Source: Flavobacteriales bacterium
GTDB taxonomy: Bacteria > Bacteroidota > Bacteroidia > Flavobacteriales_F > PHOS-HE28
Direction: 5' to 3'
Assembly (NCBI GenBank): GCA_013360395.1
Contig: JABWBQ010000015.1
Coordinates: forward strand, 1-52,875
DNA: 52,875 bases
In this document: one piece after another, positions 31,259 to 41,600 of the stretch
Position numbering within the stretch: position 1 is the stretch's first letter
Layout: the number at the start of each line of letters is the position of its first letter
The notes under the pieces: model-generated
Told to the model about the DNA's origin: nothing
The model's database searches: none
Seen by the model: the letters and a program-made list of their open reading frames with translations, nothing else
Position numbers and translations under genes: made by a program

Positions 31259-31987
31259 TCACCGAACGGTCCCGAAGACCTCCCGCACCCGGTGACCGCC
31301 GTCGGCCGTACGTTCCTCGAAACACACCTGCCCATGGGCGTCCACCAGCACCACCGTGCTGCACCGTGTGCCGTATCGCGGGGTGCGGATGAAGATCGCC
31401 GAGACCCTGCGCTCCTGCTCGAGCGACAGGCCCGTGTCCGGCAGTAGCGCGTCGGGGGCCTCGGTGCGGTCGGCCAGCAGGTCGAACAGCCCTTCCACAA
31501 GGGCGTCGTCGGGTCCTTCGACCAGGTGCGCCAGGCCGGTGGTGGCGCGCAGCACCTTGGGCCAGGGGGAGTTCAGCAGGTGGTTGCTCAGGCCATGGAT
31601 GCCGGCGGGCAACGGCTCGTCCACGGGTTGCACGTTGTTGCGGTAGCGCAGGGTGTCGTAGGCACCGTAGAGCAGGTTGTAGCCCATGTACGTTCCACCG
31701 CCGGGCGGGTCGTCGTCCAGCGCGGTGCGCACCAGTTGCCCGCGCGACGGGCCGTTCACCGGGGTGCGGCGCAGGTCGCGGTGGTTGGTGACGGCTGCGA
31801 AACGCCCGCGTCGCGTCACCCCCAACCAGGTCCCGCCGGCCTGCAGGTCGCGCCCGGCCAGTACATGCGGGTCATCCTCCCAGAAATGCGCCGGTCGCGT
31901 GGGGCGGTCCAGGAACTCGTCGCGGTTGGCCGCCACGATCAACGGGTAGCGCGGATGCACCTTGTAGGCGAGGGCGATCAGGCACAT
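31259..31987 (-). CDS. NRDE/TANGO2 family protein
   Basis: A 242-residue member of the NRDE (TANGO2-like) family. It starts MCLIALAYKVHPRYPLIVAANRDEFLDRPT, with the defining NRDE at 21-24 after an invariant Cys2. The family adopts an Ntn-hydrolase-like fold, and Cys2 after Met removal would be the nucleophile. Eukaryotic TANGO2 is linked to heme or lipid handling; the bacterial role is not settled. AGRDLQAGGTWLGVTRRGRFAAVTNHR and GLSNHLLNSPWPKV are further family segments. A TACCTTCG box ends 5 nt before the ATG, predicting a leaderless mRNA. Confidence 0.93.
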   Translation of the reverse strand: MCLIALAYKVHPRYPLIVAANRDEFLDRPTRPAHFWEDDPHVLAGRDLQAGGTWLGVTRRGRFAAVTNHRDLRRTPVNGPSRGQLVRTALDDDPPGGGTYMGYNLLYGAYDTLRYRNNVQPVDEPLPAGIHGLSNHLLNSPWPKVLRATTGLAHLVEGPDDALVEGLFDLLADRTEAPDALLPDTGLSLEQERRVSAIFIRTPRYGTRCSTVVLVDAHGQVCFEERTADGGHRVREVFGTVR

Positions 31988-31992
31988 CGCCC

Positions 31993-32000
31993 CGAAGGTA
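31993..32000 (-). promoter_or_regulatory. -7 element, TACCTTCG, 5 nt before the ATG
   Basis: TACCTTCG on the minus strand with only 5 nt before the NRDE gene start. Same layout as the GWxTD lipoprotein gene at 50639. Confidence 0.55.
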
Positions 32001-32103
32001 CCGCCGCCGGGGCGCGATCCTTCCGGGTGGCCTCCGGATCACGACCGGGCGCACCGCGCCATGGCGCCCTGGGTCACGGGTTCGTGGTTCCGGACGGAAC
32101 ACC

Positions 32104-32111
32104 GACCTTTG
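32104..32111 (+). promoter_or_regulatory. Possible -7 element, GACCTTTG
   Basis: One mismatch (first base) to TACCTTTG, 21 nt before the ATG at 32133 of the J-domain gene and divergent from the NRDE promoter. Weak but well placed. Confidence 0.35.
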
Positions 32112-32132
32112 CGGCCCGAAAAACCGAAGGTC

Positions 32133-32573
32133 ATGAAGGAGATCGCCGAAAGCCGCGCCCTGCTTGGTGCCACCGCCGACCTGTCGCTCAAGGAGCTGAA
32201 CGGCCTGTACAAGGGGCTGATGAAGCAGCACCATCCCGACCGGTTCACCGACGAGGCCGGGCGTGCCGCCGCCGAGGCGATGAGCCAGCGCATCATCGCG
32301 GCGTACAAGCTTTTGGAAGGCCTTCACCCCGAAACGCGTGCGGCACGGGCCGAGGAGTTCGAGCGCACCCTCTCCAGCGGCATCGCGGGCTGGCAGTACA
32401 AGGGGCGTGTGCTCAGCCTCAGCTTCGGCGATGGCAGCGAGCATGCGTTCGTGGGCGTGCCGGCCAACACCTACAACAAGTTCGTGGCGGCGGATGCCAC
32501 CGCCCGTTTCGTGCGCCGCCATCTGATCGGGGCCTTCCCCCAGCGCCGGGTGAGCAGCGCGGTGGCGGCTTGA
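32133..32573 (+). CDS. J-domain (DnaJ-like) and KTSC-domain fusion protein
   Basis: A 146-residue cytoplasmic protein. Residues about 3-65 are a J domain: LLGATADLSLKELNGLYKGLMKQHHPDRF with the HPD tripeptide needed to stimulate Hsp70, then AYKLLEG. Residues about 85-135 resemble the KTSC domain: YKGRVLSLSFGDGSEHAFVGVPANTYNKFVAA, with the GVP turn. KTSC domains are linked to nucleic-acid-related proteins but their function is not clear. It could recruit DnaK to an RNA or DNA-bound client; this is inference. The start at 32133 excludes a 24-residue extension reading through the promoter region. Confidence 0.85.
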   Translation: MKEIAESRALLGATADLSLKELNGLYKGLMKQHHPDRFTDEAGRAAAEAMSQRIIAAYKLLEGLHPETRAARAEEFERTLSSGIAGWQYKGRVLSLSFGDGSEHAFVGVPANTYNKFVAADATARFVRRHLIGAFPQRRVSSAVAA

Positions 32574-32617
32574 CCGTGCGGATCGACGACGGTGCGGGCA
32601 GGTGAGCGCCGCTGACC

Positions 32618-32625
32618 TATCTTGG
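32618..32625 (+). promoter_or_regulatory. Possible -7 element, TATCTTGG
   Basis: TATCTTGG ends 4 nt before the ATG of the 66-residue ORF, one mismatch from TAnnTTTG. The layout matches other leaderless-looking genes here. Confidence 0.35.
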
Positions 32626-32629
32626 GACC

Positions 32630-32830
32630 ATGGGACGCACCGCACCACACCTCCGGACGCGCCGCGAACGGGAACGGATGGCCGCCGAGCGCGTGGTGCC
32701 CGTGCGCGGTGGCCGCCTGCGTGCAAGACGCGTCTCCTGCCAGTGGCGCGATGGTGCCGGCGAACTCCATGTCGCCGAACTGACGGCGGCCCAGAGCTGG
32801 CCGTTCCTGCATCGTCCCACCCGCCGCTGA
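32630..32830 (+). CDS. Small basic protein of unknown function
   Basis: A 66-residue ORF I do not recognise. It is strongly basic (MGRTAPHLRTRRERERMAAER) in the first third and then has a short beta-rich part (RARRVSCQWRDGAGELHVAEL). It fills the space between the J-domain gene and the converging PorE-like gene, ending 4 nt before the latter's stop. A promoter-like box at 32618 supports expression. High GC makes chance ORFs of this size likely, so confidence is moderate. Confidence 0.45.
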   Translation: MGRTAPHLRTRRERERMAAERVVPVRGGRLRARRVSCQWRDGAGELHVAELTAAQSWPFLHRPTRR

Positions 32831-32834
32831 CCGG

Positions 32835-34733
32835 CTATCGGTCGGCCGCCGCCTGCTCCACCCGCACCACCTTGAACTCGGTGCGGCGGTTGGCCTGGTG
32901 CGCCTCCTCGTCGCACGGCACCCCGTCGCGGCAGCCGTTCACCAACCGCTCCTCGCCATAGCCCATGGCCTGGATCCGGGCAGGGTCGGCACCCTGGCGG
33001 ATCAGGTAGTTCACGGCGCTGTTCGCGCGCGCATCGCTCAGGACAAGATTGTACGGTTGGCTGCCCCGCGCATCGGTGTGGGCGCTGAGCTCGAAGCTCA
33101 GATGCGGGTTGTCGTTGATCAGCTGCACCACGTGGTCCAGTTCCTTCGCGGCATCCAGGCGGATGTCCCACTTGTCGTAGTCGTAGTAGATGTTGTTCAG
33201 GACGAAGCTCTGCCCCACCTGGGCGCCTTGCAGCCGGATGTGCTGCTGCAACGTGTCCGAGCGCAGCAGTCCCTTGGTGCTCAACTGCACCGTGCGCGTG
33301 AGGTGGTCGGCATGCATGGCCCGGATGCGGTAGTCGGTATTGGGCTTCAGGGCGAATGTGAACGCACCGTCGGGGCCCGTCGTCACGGTCCGGTCCTCGT
33401 TCAAAGCCAGGTCTGTGATCGTGACCTCCACATGGGGCAGGAAGGGTTCGGTGTCGCTGCCTACATCCCCATCCACCAGGAAGGTGGGCTCCTGGGCCTG
33501 GAAGGTGTACACCTGGTCGCTCCCGTCGCGGTTGCTGCTGAGGTGGCCGCGCTGCTCGGTGCTGTCCAGCACCAGGCCGAAATCGTCGAACGGCGTGTTC
33601 AATGGAGCGTTCATGTTGCGCGGCGTGCTCCAGCCGTTGTTCTCGGGATGCGTTTCGAAGATGTCCAGGCCGCCCATGTTGCGGTGTGCGGTGGAGGAGA
33701 AATAGAGCGAACGACCGTTCACCACCGGGAAAAGCTCGTTGCCCGGGGTGTTCACCGTGGGGCCCAGGTTCACCGGTGCGGTCCATCCGGCGCCCTTGTC
33801 CTCGCTCATCCAGATGTCGCTGCCGCCCAGGCCTCCGGGACGGTCGCTCACGAAGTACAAGGTGCGGCCATCCGCGCTCAATGCGGGGTGCCCGGTGCTC
33901 CAGTCGGGGCTGTTGTAGGGGAAGTCGATCAGGTCGGTCCAGCGCCCGGTGCTGTCCAGCGTGGCCCGGAACAGCATGAGGTGGCTGGTGTTGGCGGCGT
34001 CCTTCAGCAGCCGGCGTTCCAGGTAGTCGCTGCGGGTGAAGTAGAGCGTGCGCCCATCGGCCGACACCACTGCGGGGCCCTCGTGGTAGGGGCCGTTCAC
34101 CTTGCCGGGCAATGGCAGGGGCGTGGACCAGCCCGCTGCGCCCGTCGGTCGCACCGTGTACAGGTCCATGAAGGAGAGGCCGTCCCAGGGATCGGCCTTG
34201 GCCGCGGGGGCGGGCCGCTCACCCACCAGCAACAGGCCATCACCATAAGGTCTGGCGCTGAAGGCCGTGGTGAGCCCCGGAAGGGTGAGGCGTTCCACGA
34301 GGTAGCGGTCGCTGTCGGCGTGGAAGAGGGCCACATCGCGGGTGGAGGCCAGCAGGTCCTGGGCACGGCGGTCCTCGGGGGTCTCCTCCAGCACGCGCAG
34401 GAAGAGGGGGGCCGCCGCGTCGGGATCCCCGGTGGACAGGAGCACCTGACCGTAGCGCAGGGCGGTGTCCCCGCTGAGGCGGTGCGAGGCATCGGCCAGC
34501 GCATAGAATTCGCGGGCCCGGTGCAGGTCGTTCTGCCGGTACAGGGCCTCGGCGAGCATGACCTGGGCGTGATGGTCGCCCGTGCTGCGCATGGCGCGGT
34601 CGTAGTGCGTCACGGCCCGCTCGTACTGCATCAGGTCGAAGGCCCGGTCACCCTTGTGCAGGTGCAGGTTCGCGCAGGAGGTCAGCAGGGCCGCGCCGCC
34701 CAGCAGCAGGGAATGGCGTACGGTGTGGTCCAT
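32835..34733 (-). CDS. PorE-like OmpA-family lipoprotein (TPR, PD40 propeller, CRD, OmpA)
   Basis: A 632-residue lipoprotein with lipobox LLTSCA, Cys20. TPR-like repeats lie near 25-140. PD40/WD40-like blades near 155-425 are seen as SADGRTLYFTRSD, SADGRTLYFVSDRPGGLGGSDIW and GRSLYFSS. A carboxypeptidase-regulatory-like domain lies near 430-505 and an OmpA peptidoglycan-binding domain near 520-632 (LSAHTDARGS, LSDARANSAVNYL). This order matches PorE, which anchors the T9SS outer-membrane complex to peptidoglycan, and its many paralogues. It is the last gene of the adhesin operon, 2 nt after sprF, so it may anchor this adhesin's own secretion unit. Confidence 0.92.
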   Translation of the reverse strand: MDHTVRHSLLLGGAALLTSCANLHLHKGDRAFDLMQYERAVTHYDRAMRSTGDHHAQVMLAEALYRQNDLHRAREFYALADASHRLSGDTALRYGQVLLSTGDPDAAAPLFLRVLEETPEDRRAQDLLASTRDVALFHADSDRYLVERLTLPGLTTAFSARPYGDGLLLVGERPAPAAKADPWDGLSFMDLYTVRPTGAAGWSTPLPLPGKVNGPYHEGPAVVSADGRTLYFTRSDYLERRLLKDAANTSHLMLFRATLDSTGRWTDLIDFPYNSPDWSTGHPALSADGRTLYFVSDRPGGLGGSDIWMSEDKGAGWTAPVNLGPTVNTPGNELFPVVNGRSLYFSSTAHRNMGGLDIFETHPENNGWSTPRNMNAPLNTPFDDFGLVLDSTEQRGHLSSNRDGSDQVYTFQAQEPTFLVDGDVGSDTEPFLPHVEVTITDLALNEDRTVTTGPDGAFTFALKPNTDYRIRAMHADHLTRTVQLSTKGLLRSDTLQQHIRLQGAQVGQSFVLNNIYYDYDKWDIRLDAAKELDHVVQLINDNPHLSFELSAHTDARGSQPYNLVLSDARANSAVNYLIRQGADPARIQAMGYGEERLVNGCRDGVPCDEEAHQANRRTEFKVVRVEQAAADR

Positions 34734-34735
34734 GG

Positions 34736-35698
34736 TCAGAAGTAGCGGGGTGACTTGATACGGATGGGGTCCTTGCCGAGGTCGATGCCGAGCATCACCT
34801 CATGCGAACCGCCGCTGAAACGGCGCAGGCGCGAAGTGGTCATGTCGTAGGCATACCCCGCACGCAGGACCGGGGTGATCTGGTATTCCACCATGGCGAT
34901 CGCACCATCGCCGGTGCGGTAACCGGCACCCACCCACAGGCGCTCCCGGAAGAGCACGTTGCAGTTGATGTCCGCCTGGGGCGGAGCGGCGGGTTCCAGT
35001 TTGATCAGCACCGACGGTTTCAGGTCGATGCTCTCGCTCACCGGGAACACGCGGCCGGCATGCAGGTAGAAGTGGCGCGTGAAGTAGCGGTCCACCGCCG
35101 CGGCGTTGGCCGCGCTCACCTGGTCGTCGGCGCTGTAGAGGTTGGGCACCGACAACCCGGCGTAGGTGCGCTGGTCGTGCCAGTAGAGCCCGAAGCCGAA
35201 CTTGCCCACCAGCGCGTTCCGGAGGTTCTGCGCGTACACCGCGTCGTCCTCGTCCCAGTAGGTGAGCTCGTTCAGGCGAGCGGAATAGACCGAGAGCCCG
35301 GCGCGCAGCCCGAAAGCCAGGCGGCCTTTGGCGCCCGTGCGGATGCTGTACGCATAGTGCCCCGAGATGTCGAGGTCGCGGCTGATGCCGATCTGGTCAT
35401 GCACCACGGTGAGGCCCAGGCCCATGCGGTTGTTCCACAGCGGGCCGTCCACGGCGGCCATGCTGGTGCGCGGGGCTCCGGGCATGTTCGTCCATTGCTC
35501 GCGGTGCAACAGGCTGCCGCTCACATAGGGATGACTGCCGGCATACGCGGGATTGAGGAAGAGCCCGTTGAACATGTACTGGCTCACCATCACCTCCTGC
35601 TGGGCGCACAAGGGTGCACCGGTGAGCAGGATGAACAGCAGGGGAAGGATGCGCTGCATGGCGGAGGGTGTTTGCTTTCGTTCCGGTGTGGGGTTCAT
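34736..35698 (-). CDS. PorP/SprF-family type IX secretion outer-membrane protein
   Basis: A 320-residue family member. FNGLFLNPAYAGSHPYVSGSLLHREQW is the classical PorP/SprF N-terminal signature, followed by a predicted barrel ending HEVMLGIDLGKDP. SprF-type proteins are paired with and needed for secretion or attachment of large adhesins with type B sorting domains. The ATG at 35698 overlaps the adhesin stop as ATGA. A second start at 35659 (MQRILPLLFILLTGAPLCAQ) gives a cleaner signal peptide, so the true N-terminus is uncertain. Confidence 0.95.
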   Translation of the reverse strand: MNPTPERKQTPSAMQRILPLLFILLTGAPLCAQQEVMVSQYMFNGLFLNPAYAGSHPYVSGSLLHREQWTNMPGAPRTSMAAVDGPLWNNRMGLGLTVVHDQIGISRDLDISGHYAYSIRTGAKGRLAFGLRAGLSVYSARLNELTYWDEDDAVYAQNLRNALVGKFGFGLYWHDQRTYAGLSVPNLYSADDQVSAANAAAVDRYFTRHFYLHAGRVFPVSESIDLKPSVLIKLEPAAPPQADINCNVLFRERLWVGAGYRTGDGAIAMVEYQITPVLRAGYAYDMTTSRLRRFSGGSHEVMLGIDLGKDPIRIKSPRYF

Positions 35699-38600
35699 CG
35701 GCGGAGGTCCACGTAGTTCTGCATGGGCGCGCTGCCGGGCGCCAGTGTCAGCACCACGAAGTAGGTGCCGTTGGGCAGCTGCTCGCCCTGCTGGTTCTCG
35801 CCGCGCCAGTCGTTGGTGTACCGCACTCGGTCGTACACCACGTTGCCCCAGCGGTTGTAGATGGTGATGCGGTTGTCCGGATGGGCATCCAGGCCCTGCA
35901 CCACGTAACTGTCGTTGCTGCCGTCACCGTTGGGCGTGAAACCCGTCGGCATCACCACGTCCAGCGGCTCGTCGAGGGTGAACGAGAGCGTGACGGAGCA
36001 GCCGTTGGCGTCGGTGATGGTCACCGTGTAGGTGCCGGCAGCGAGCCCGTTCACCGTCGCGCCGTCCGCACCGTTGCTCCAGATGAAGCTGTACGGGGCG
36101 GTGCCGCCGTCGGGGATCACCGTGATGCTGCCGTCGTTGCTGCCGGGCCCCGACAGGTTGAAGCCGTTGGGGTAGGTCACCACCTCACCGTCCGCCGTGA
36201 TGGTGGCGCCGTCGTTCACTTGGAAGGCGCTGTTCCAGGTGCAACCCGCGGCGTCGGTGATGGTCACCGTGTAGGTGCCTGCGATCAGCCCGTCGAGGTC
36301 CTCGCTGGTGGCGCCGGTGTTCCACTGGAAACTGTAGGGCATGGTGCCGCTGGTGACGCTCAGGTCGATGGCGCCCGTGGCGCCTGCCAGACAGCCGGCA
36401 CCGGTCACCGCGGCATCCGCCAGCAGCGCCGGACCGCCCTCCACCTGCACGGTCAGCGACGTGGTGCATCCGTTCACATCGGTGATGTTCACGGCATGGG
36501 TGCCGGCCTCCACCGCGCCGAGGTCCTCGGTGGTGGCTCCGTTGTCCCAGGCGAAGCTGTAAGGCGCACCACCGCCGGTCACGGTGAGGTCCACCGCGCC
36601 GTTCGCCAGGCCGCAGCCCGCGGCACTGGCCGTGTAGCTGGCATCGATGGCCGTGGCCGCGACCACTTCGGCGCAGGCTTGTGCTGCGCAACCGTTGGCA
36701 TCGGTCACCGTCACGCAGTAGGTGCCTGCGGCCAGGCCGCCGATGCTGTCGGCCGTGCTGGTGAAGCCGCCGGGCCCGGTCCAGAGCCAGCTGTATCCGC
36801 CGGCACCTCCGCTGGTCGGCGCCGTGATGATGCCGTCCGCGTTCCCGGCACAACTGGTGTTGCTGCCGCTGGGATAGCTGTAGGCGGTGGGCTGCGGGTC
36901 CACGGGCGCGGGCGCGGTGAGCACCACATCCTGCACGCTGGTGCAGCCGTTCATGTCGGTCACGGTCAGGGTGTAGGTGCCGGGGGCAAGACCGCTCAGG
37001 CTGTCGGCATTGCTGCTGAACCCGCTGGGGCCGCTCCAGCTCAACTGGGCGCCTCCGCTGCCGCCGATCACCGTGGCGCCGAGGGCACCGTCACTGGTGC
37101 CGGCACAGCTCGTGTTGAAGCCGTTGTAGGTGGCCAGGTCCACCACGGCACCGAGCACGCTGTCCGGTTCGGTGAGGGTGATGGTGAGGAGGCTCGCACA
37201 GTGGTTGGCGTCGGTGATCACCACTTCGTAGTCGCCGGCGGGCACCCCGTTGAGGTCCTCGGTGACGTACGTCGTGCTGTCGGGGCCGCGCCAGTCGAAG
37301 CTGTAGGGTGCGGTGCCGCCGGTCAGCACCAGGTCCACACTGCCGTCCGAGCCGCCCGTGCAGCTGATGTTCGTGCCGCTGGGGAAGGCTTGTGCGGTGA
37401 GGCTTGCGTCGATCGGCTGCGCGGGCTCGGTGAGGGTCAGGCTGGTGTCCTGCGTGCAGCCGTTACCATCGGTGACCGTCAGCGTGTAGGTGCCGGCGAT
37501 CAGGGCGGTGAGGGTGTCGGTGCCGCTGGCTGCGAAGCCGTTGGGGCCGGTCCACACCAGGTCCAGCTGGCCGGTTCCGCCCGTGGCGAGCACGGCGATG
37601 ACCCCGCTGCTGTCGCCCGCACAGGCGATGTTGGTGTTGCCGTACTGGCTCACATACGTGCTCAGGGCGATCGGTGCGCTGGCGGCCATGGTGGTGCTCC
37701 AGCTTCCGCTGCAGGATCCGGCATCGAGCACGGTCACGGTGTAGGTGCCGCCCGCCAGCCCGGCGAGGTCCTCGCTGTTGCCGATCGGGCCGTTCGGGCC
37801 GCTCCAGGCATAGGTGTACGGAAGCACACCGCCGGTCACGGTCAGGTCGATGCTGCCGTCGCTGCCACCATCGCACACGGTGCCGCTGTTGACCAGGGTG
37901 GCCTGCAGGGGCTGCGGTGCACTGAGCATGGCCTGTTGCGTCGCCGCACATCCGTTCGCGTCGACGATCTCCACCGTGTAGGTGCCGGCGGCGAGGCCGG
38001 CGAGGTCCTCACTGGTGGCGGCGAAGCCGTTGGGGCCGGTCCACCCGAACTGGTAGGGGGCGAGGCCGCCGTTCACGGTGAGGTCGATGCTGCCGTCCGT
38101 GGCTCCGCAGCTCACCTGGAAGCCGTTGCCCGCATCGCTCAACACCAGGTCGCCGGTGAAGGCGGGCGGAGCACCCAGGGTGATGGAGGCTGTCGCGGAG
38201 CAGCCGCTGGCGTCGCTGGCGGTCAGCGTGTAGGTGCCGGCGCCCAGCCCGCTGATGGAGGCCGTGGAGGCGGTGAAGCCGTTGGGCCCGGTCCACACGT
38301 ATTGCAGATTGCCGTTGCCGCCGGTGACGTTCGCCATGACGCTGCCCGCCTCACTGCCGAAGCAGGGCAGGGTGAAGCCGCCACCGAAGTGGGCGGCCTG
38401 CAGATCGATCGTGATGGGTGCCGGCGCCGTCAAGGTGGCCGTGGCGGTGGCCATGCAACCGTTCACGTCCGTGACGGTGGCCGTGTAGGCGCCGGCGGCC
38501 AGGCCGACCGGGTCCATGCTGTTGCTCGTGTAGCCGTTCGGCCCCTGCCACAGCACGGTGTAGGGGGCCGTGCCGCCCTGGGCGGTGAGGTCCAGCGCAC

Positions 38601-41600
38601 CGTCGCTGGCACCATCACAGCTCACTCCGGTGCCGCCGTTGAACACGCTCGTGGTGATGGTGGCATCCATCGGCGCCGGGGCGGTGAGGGTGATGGTCTG
38701 TTGGATGGAGCAGCCCACGGCATCGGTCACCGCCAGCGTATAGCTGCCGGCCAGCAGACCGGTCGGGTCCTGGGTGTTGGCCGTGAACCCGTTGGGGCCG
38801 GTCCAGCTCACCGCGTAGGGGGCCAGGCCGCCGACGATGGTGGCGTCGATGGAACCGGTGTAGGACCCATCGCAGCTGGTGTTGGCACCGCCCGGCCAGA
38901 CGCTGGCTGCCAGACCGGCGGTGATCGGTGCGGGGGCCACCAGGGCGTATTGCTCCAGATGGCTGCACCCGTTGGCGTCGGTGATCACCACGAAGTAGTT
39001 GCCCGCCGGGACCCCCGTGAGGTCCTGGTCGCCGCTGGTGTACCCGTTGGGACCGGTCCAGCTGTACTGGTAGCCCGGCGTACCTCCGGTCACGCCGATG
39101 TCCAGTGTACCGTCCGAGGCACCGGCGCAGCTCACCTGGTAACCGCCCGGATAGCCGCTCATCCAGGAGCTCACGGCGAACATGCCGGGCTCCTGCACGT
39201 TCACGGGTTGCACGTGCGTGCAGCCGTTCGCGTCGGTGATGGTGGCCACGTACACCCCGGCGAACACGTTGGTGAGGTCCTCGCTGTTGGCGGTGAAGCC
39301 GTTGGGGCCGGTCCAGCTGATGCTCATCGGGGCGATGCCGCCGCTGATGGCCAGGTCCACCGCACCGTCCGAACTGCCCTGGCAGAGCGCGTCCTGCACC
39401 TGTTGGGTGGTGGTGATGGCCACGGGCTCATCGAGCAGGAAGGAGGCGGTGTCCACGCATCCGTTGGCGTCCATCACCGTCACGGCGTACAGGCCGGCGG
39501 CAAGGCCGGTGGGGTCTTCCGAAGTGCTGACGAAGGCGTTGGGGCCGGTCCACTGGAAGGTCATGCTTCCGGCACCGCCGGCGACATGCAGGTCGATGGC
39601 GCCGTCGGAGGCACCGGCACATCCGATGGCCGTGCCGCCCACCGTGCTGCTCGGATCACCGGTCAGCACCAGGGGAACGGGCTCGGTAAGGGTCGTCGTG
39701 GCCGTGGCGGTGCATCCGTTGGCGTCCACGATGGTGGCCGTATAGGTCCCGGCCATCAGGTTGTTCAGGTCGCTGCCATTGGCGGTGAAGCCGTTCGGAC
39801 CGCTCCAGGTCACGGCGTAGGGCGCAATGCCCCCGCTCAACCCCAGGTCGATCGAGCCGTTGCTCGCGCCGTGGCAGGTGATGGCGTCGCCACTGACGGT
39901 CTGGCTCAGCACGATGCTGCTGGCGATGGGCGCAGGTTCCAGCAGCTCCACGCTCGCCGTGGCCGTGCAGCCGTTGGCATCGGTCACCACCACGGCATAG
40001 GTCCCCGCCGTCAGGCCGGTGAGGTCCTCACCGTTCGCCGAGTACCCGTTCGGTCCGCTCCAAGAGAAGTTGTACGGAGCGGTGCCGCCGAACACCGTGG
40101 CGTCGATGGCACCGTCGTTGCCACCGGCACAGCTGATCTCCGTGTCGTTGTGCTTGGGCGCGATGGCCAGCACGTTGAGCAGTGCCGGTGCGGACAGGGT
40201 CCAGGCCTCGGCAGCCGCGCATCCGTTGTCGTCGGTCACGGTCACGGTGTAGGTGCCGGCCACAAGCCCGGCGATGTCCTCATCGGTGCTGGCAAAGCCA
40301 TTGGGCCCGGACCAGCTGAAGGTGTAGGGCGGCGTGGCACCGGCAACGGTCAGGTCGATGGCGCCGTCGGCGGCCCCGGCACAGCTCACGCCGCTGCCGT
40401 TATGGTCGCTCACGGCCGCGCCGATGGTGAAGAGGCCGGGCTGGATCACGCTGAAGCTGCGCTGGATGCTGCAGCCGTTGGCATCGGTCACCGTCACGAT
40501 GTACACCCCGGCGGCCAGGCCGCTCAGATCCTCCGTGCTGGCGCTGAAACCGTTGGGCCCGCTCCAGCTCTGTTGATACGGGGCCGTGCCGCCGTTCACC
40601 GCCAGGTCGATGGCACCGTTGGCCGCCCCTTGGCAGGCAGCGGGCACGATGCTGGCCGTGGCTTCCAGCAGTGCGGGTTCTGTCAGTGTGAAGCTCACCG
40701 AAGCGGTGCAGCCGTTGCCGTCGCTCACCGTCAGGGCGTAGTCGCCGGCGCTGAGGCCTGTCACATCCTCCAGACCCGTCTGGTTGCCCCATTCATCGGT
40801 CCAGGTGTAGTTGTACGGCATCGTGCCGCCGCTCACCGTCACGTCGATCCAGCCATCATCCCCGCCGTGGCAGGAGATGTTGGTTCCGAGATGATCGCTC
40901 ACCTGGCTGGCGATGGCCAGCGGTGCGGCCGGTCCGGTGATCGTCACCGGGAAGAACTTGGGGAGGTTGCAGCCGTTGTTGTCCGTCACCGTCGCCGTCC
41001 AAGTGCCTGCGGTCAGGCCCGTGGCCAGCGCGCCGGTCTGCACCGGTACGGTGTTCCAGGTGATGCTGAAGCTGCCGCTGCCGCCATTGACCTCGATCTC
41101 GGCGAAGCCGTCGTTGCCGCCGTGGCAGCTCACCATGCCCAGGTTCTCCACATAGGGGAGGATCTCCGAGGCGGGCTCGTGCAGGGTGACCACCGTGCTC
41201 GCCGTGCAGCCGTTGGCGTCCACCACGGTGGCGGTGTGGCTGCCAGCGGGCAGGTTCGTCGCCGTGGCGCCCGTTTGCGCGGGGATGCTGTTCCAGGTGA
41301 TGGTGTAGGGGGCCGTGCCACCGGTGGCGTTCACCGTGGCCGAACCGGTGGACGCGCCATGGCAGGCGACATCGGTGGTGCTGGCGATGGACAGCGACAG
41401 CGGTGCCGCCGGCCCGCCGATGAGGACGGCCAGCGATGCGGTGCAGCCGCTGGCATCCGTGGCCGTCACGGTCCAGGTACCCTGCGCCAGACCGTTGGCC
41501 GTGGCGCCGAACTGGGCGGGCACGGTGTTCCACGCGAAGCTGTACGGCGCGGTACCGCCCGAGGCGCTCACAGTGGCCTGCCCGTTGGTGCTGCCGAAGC

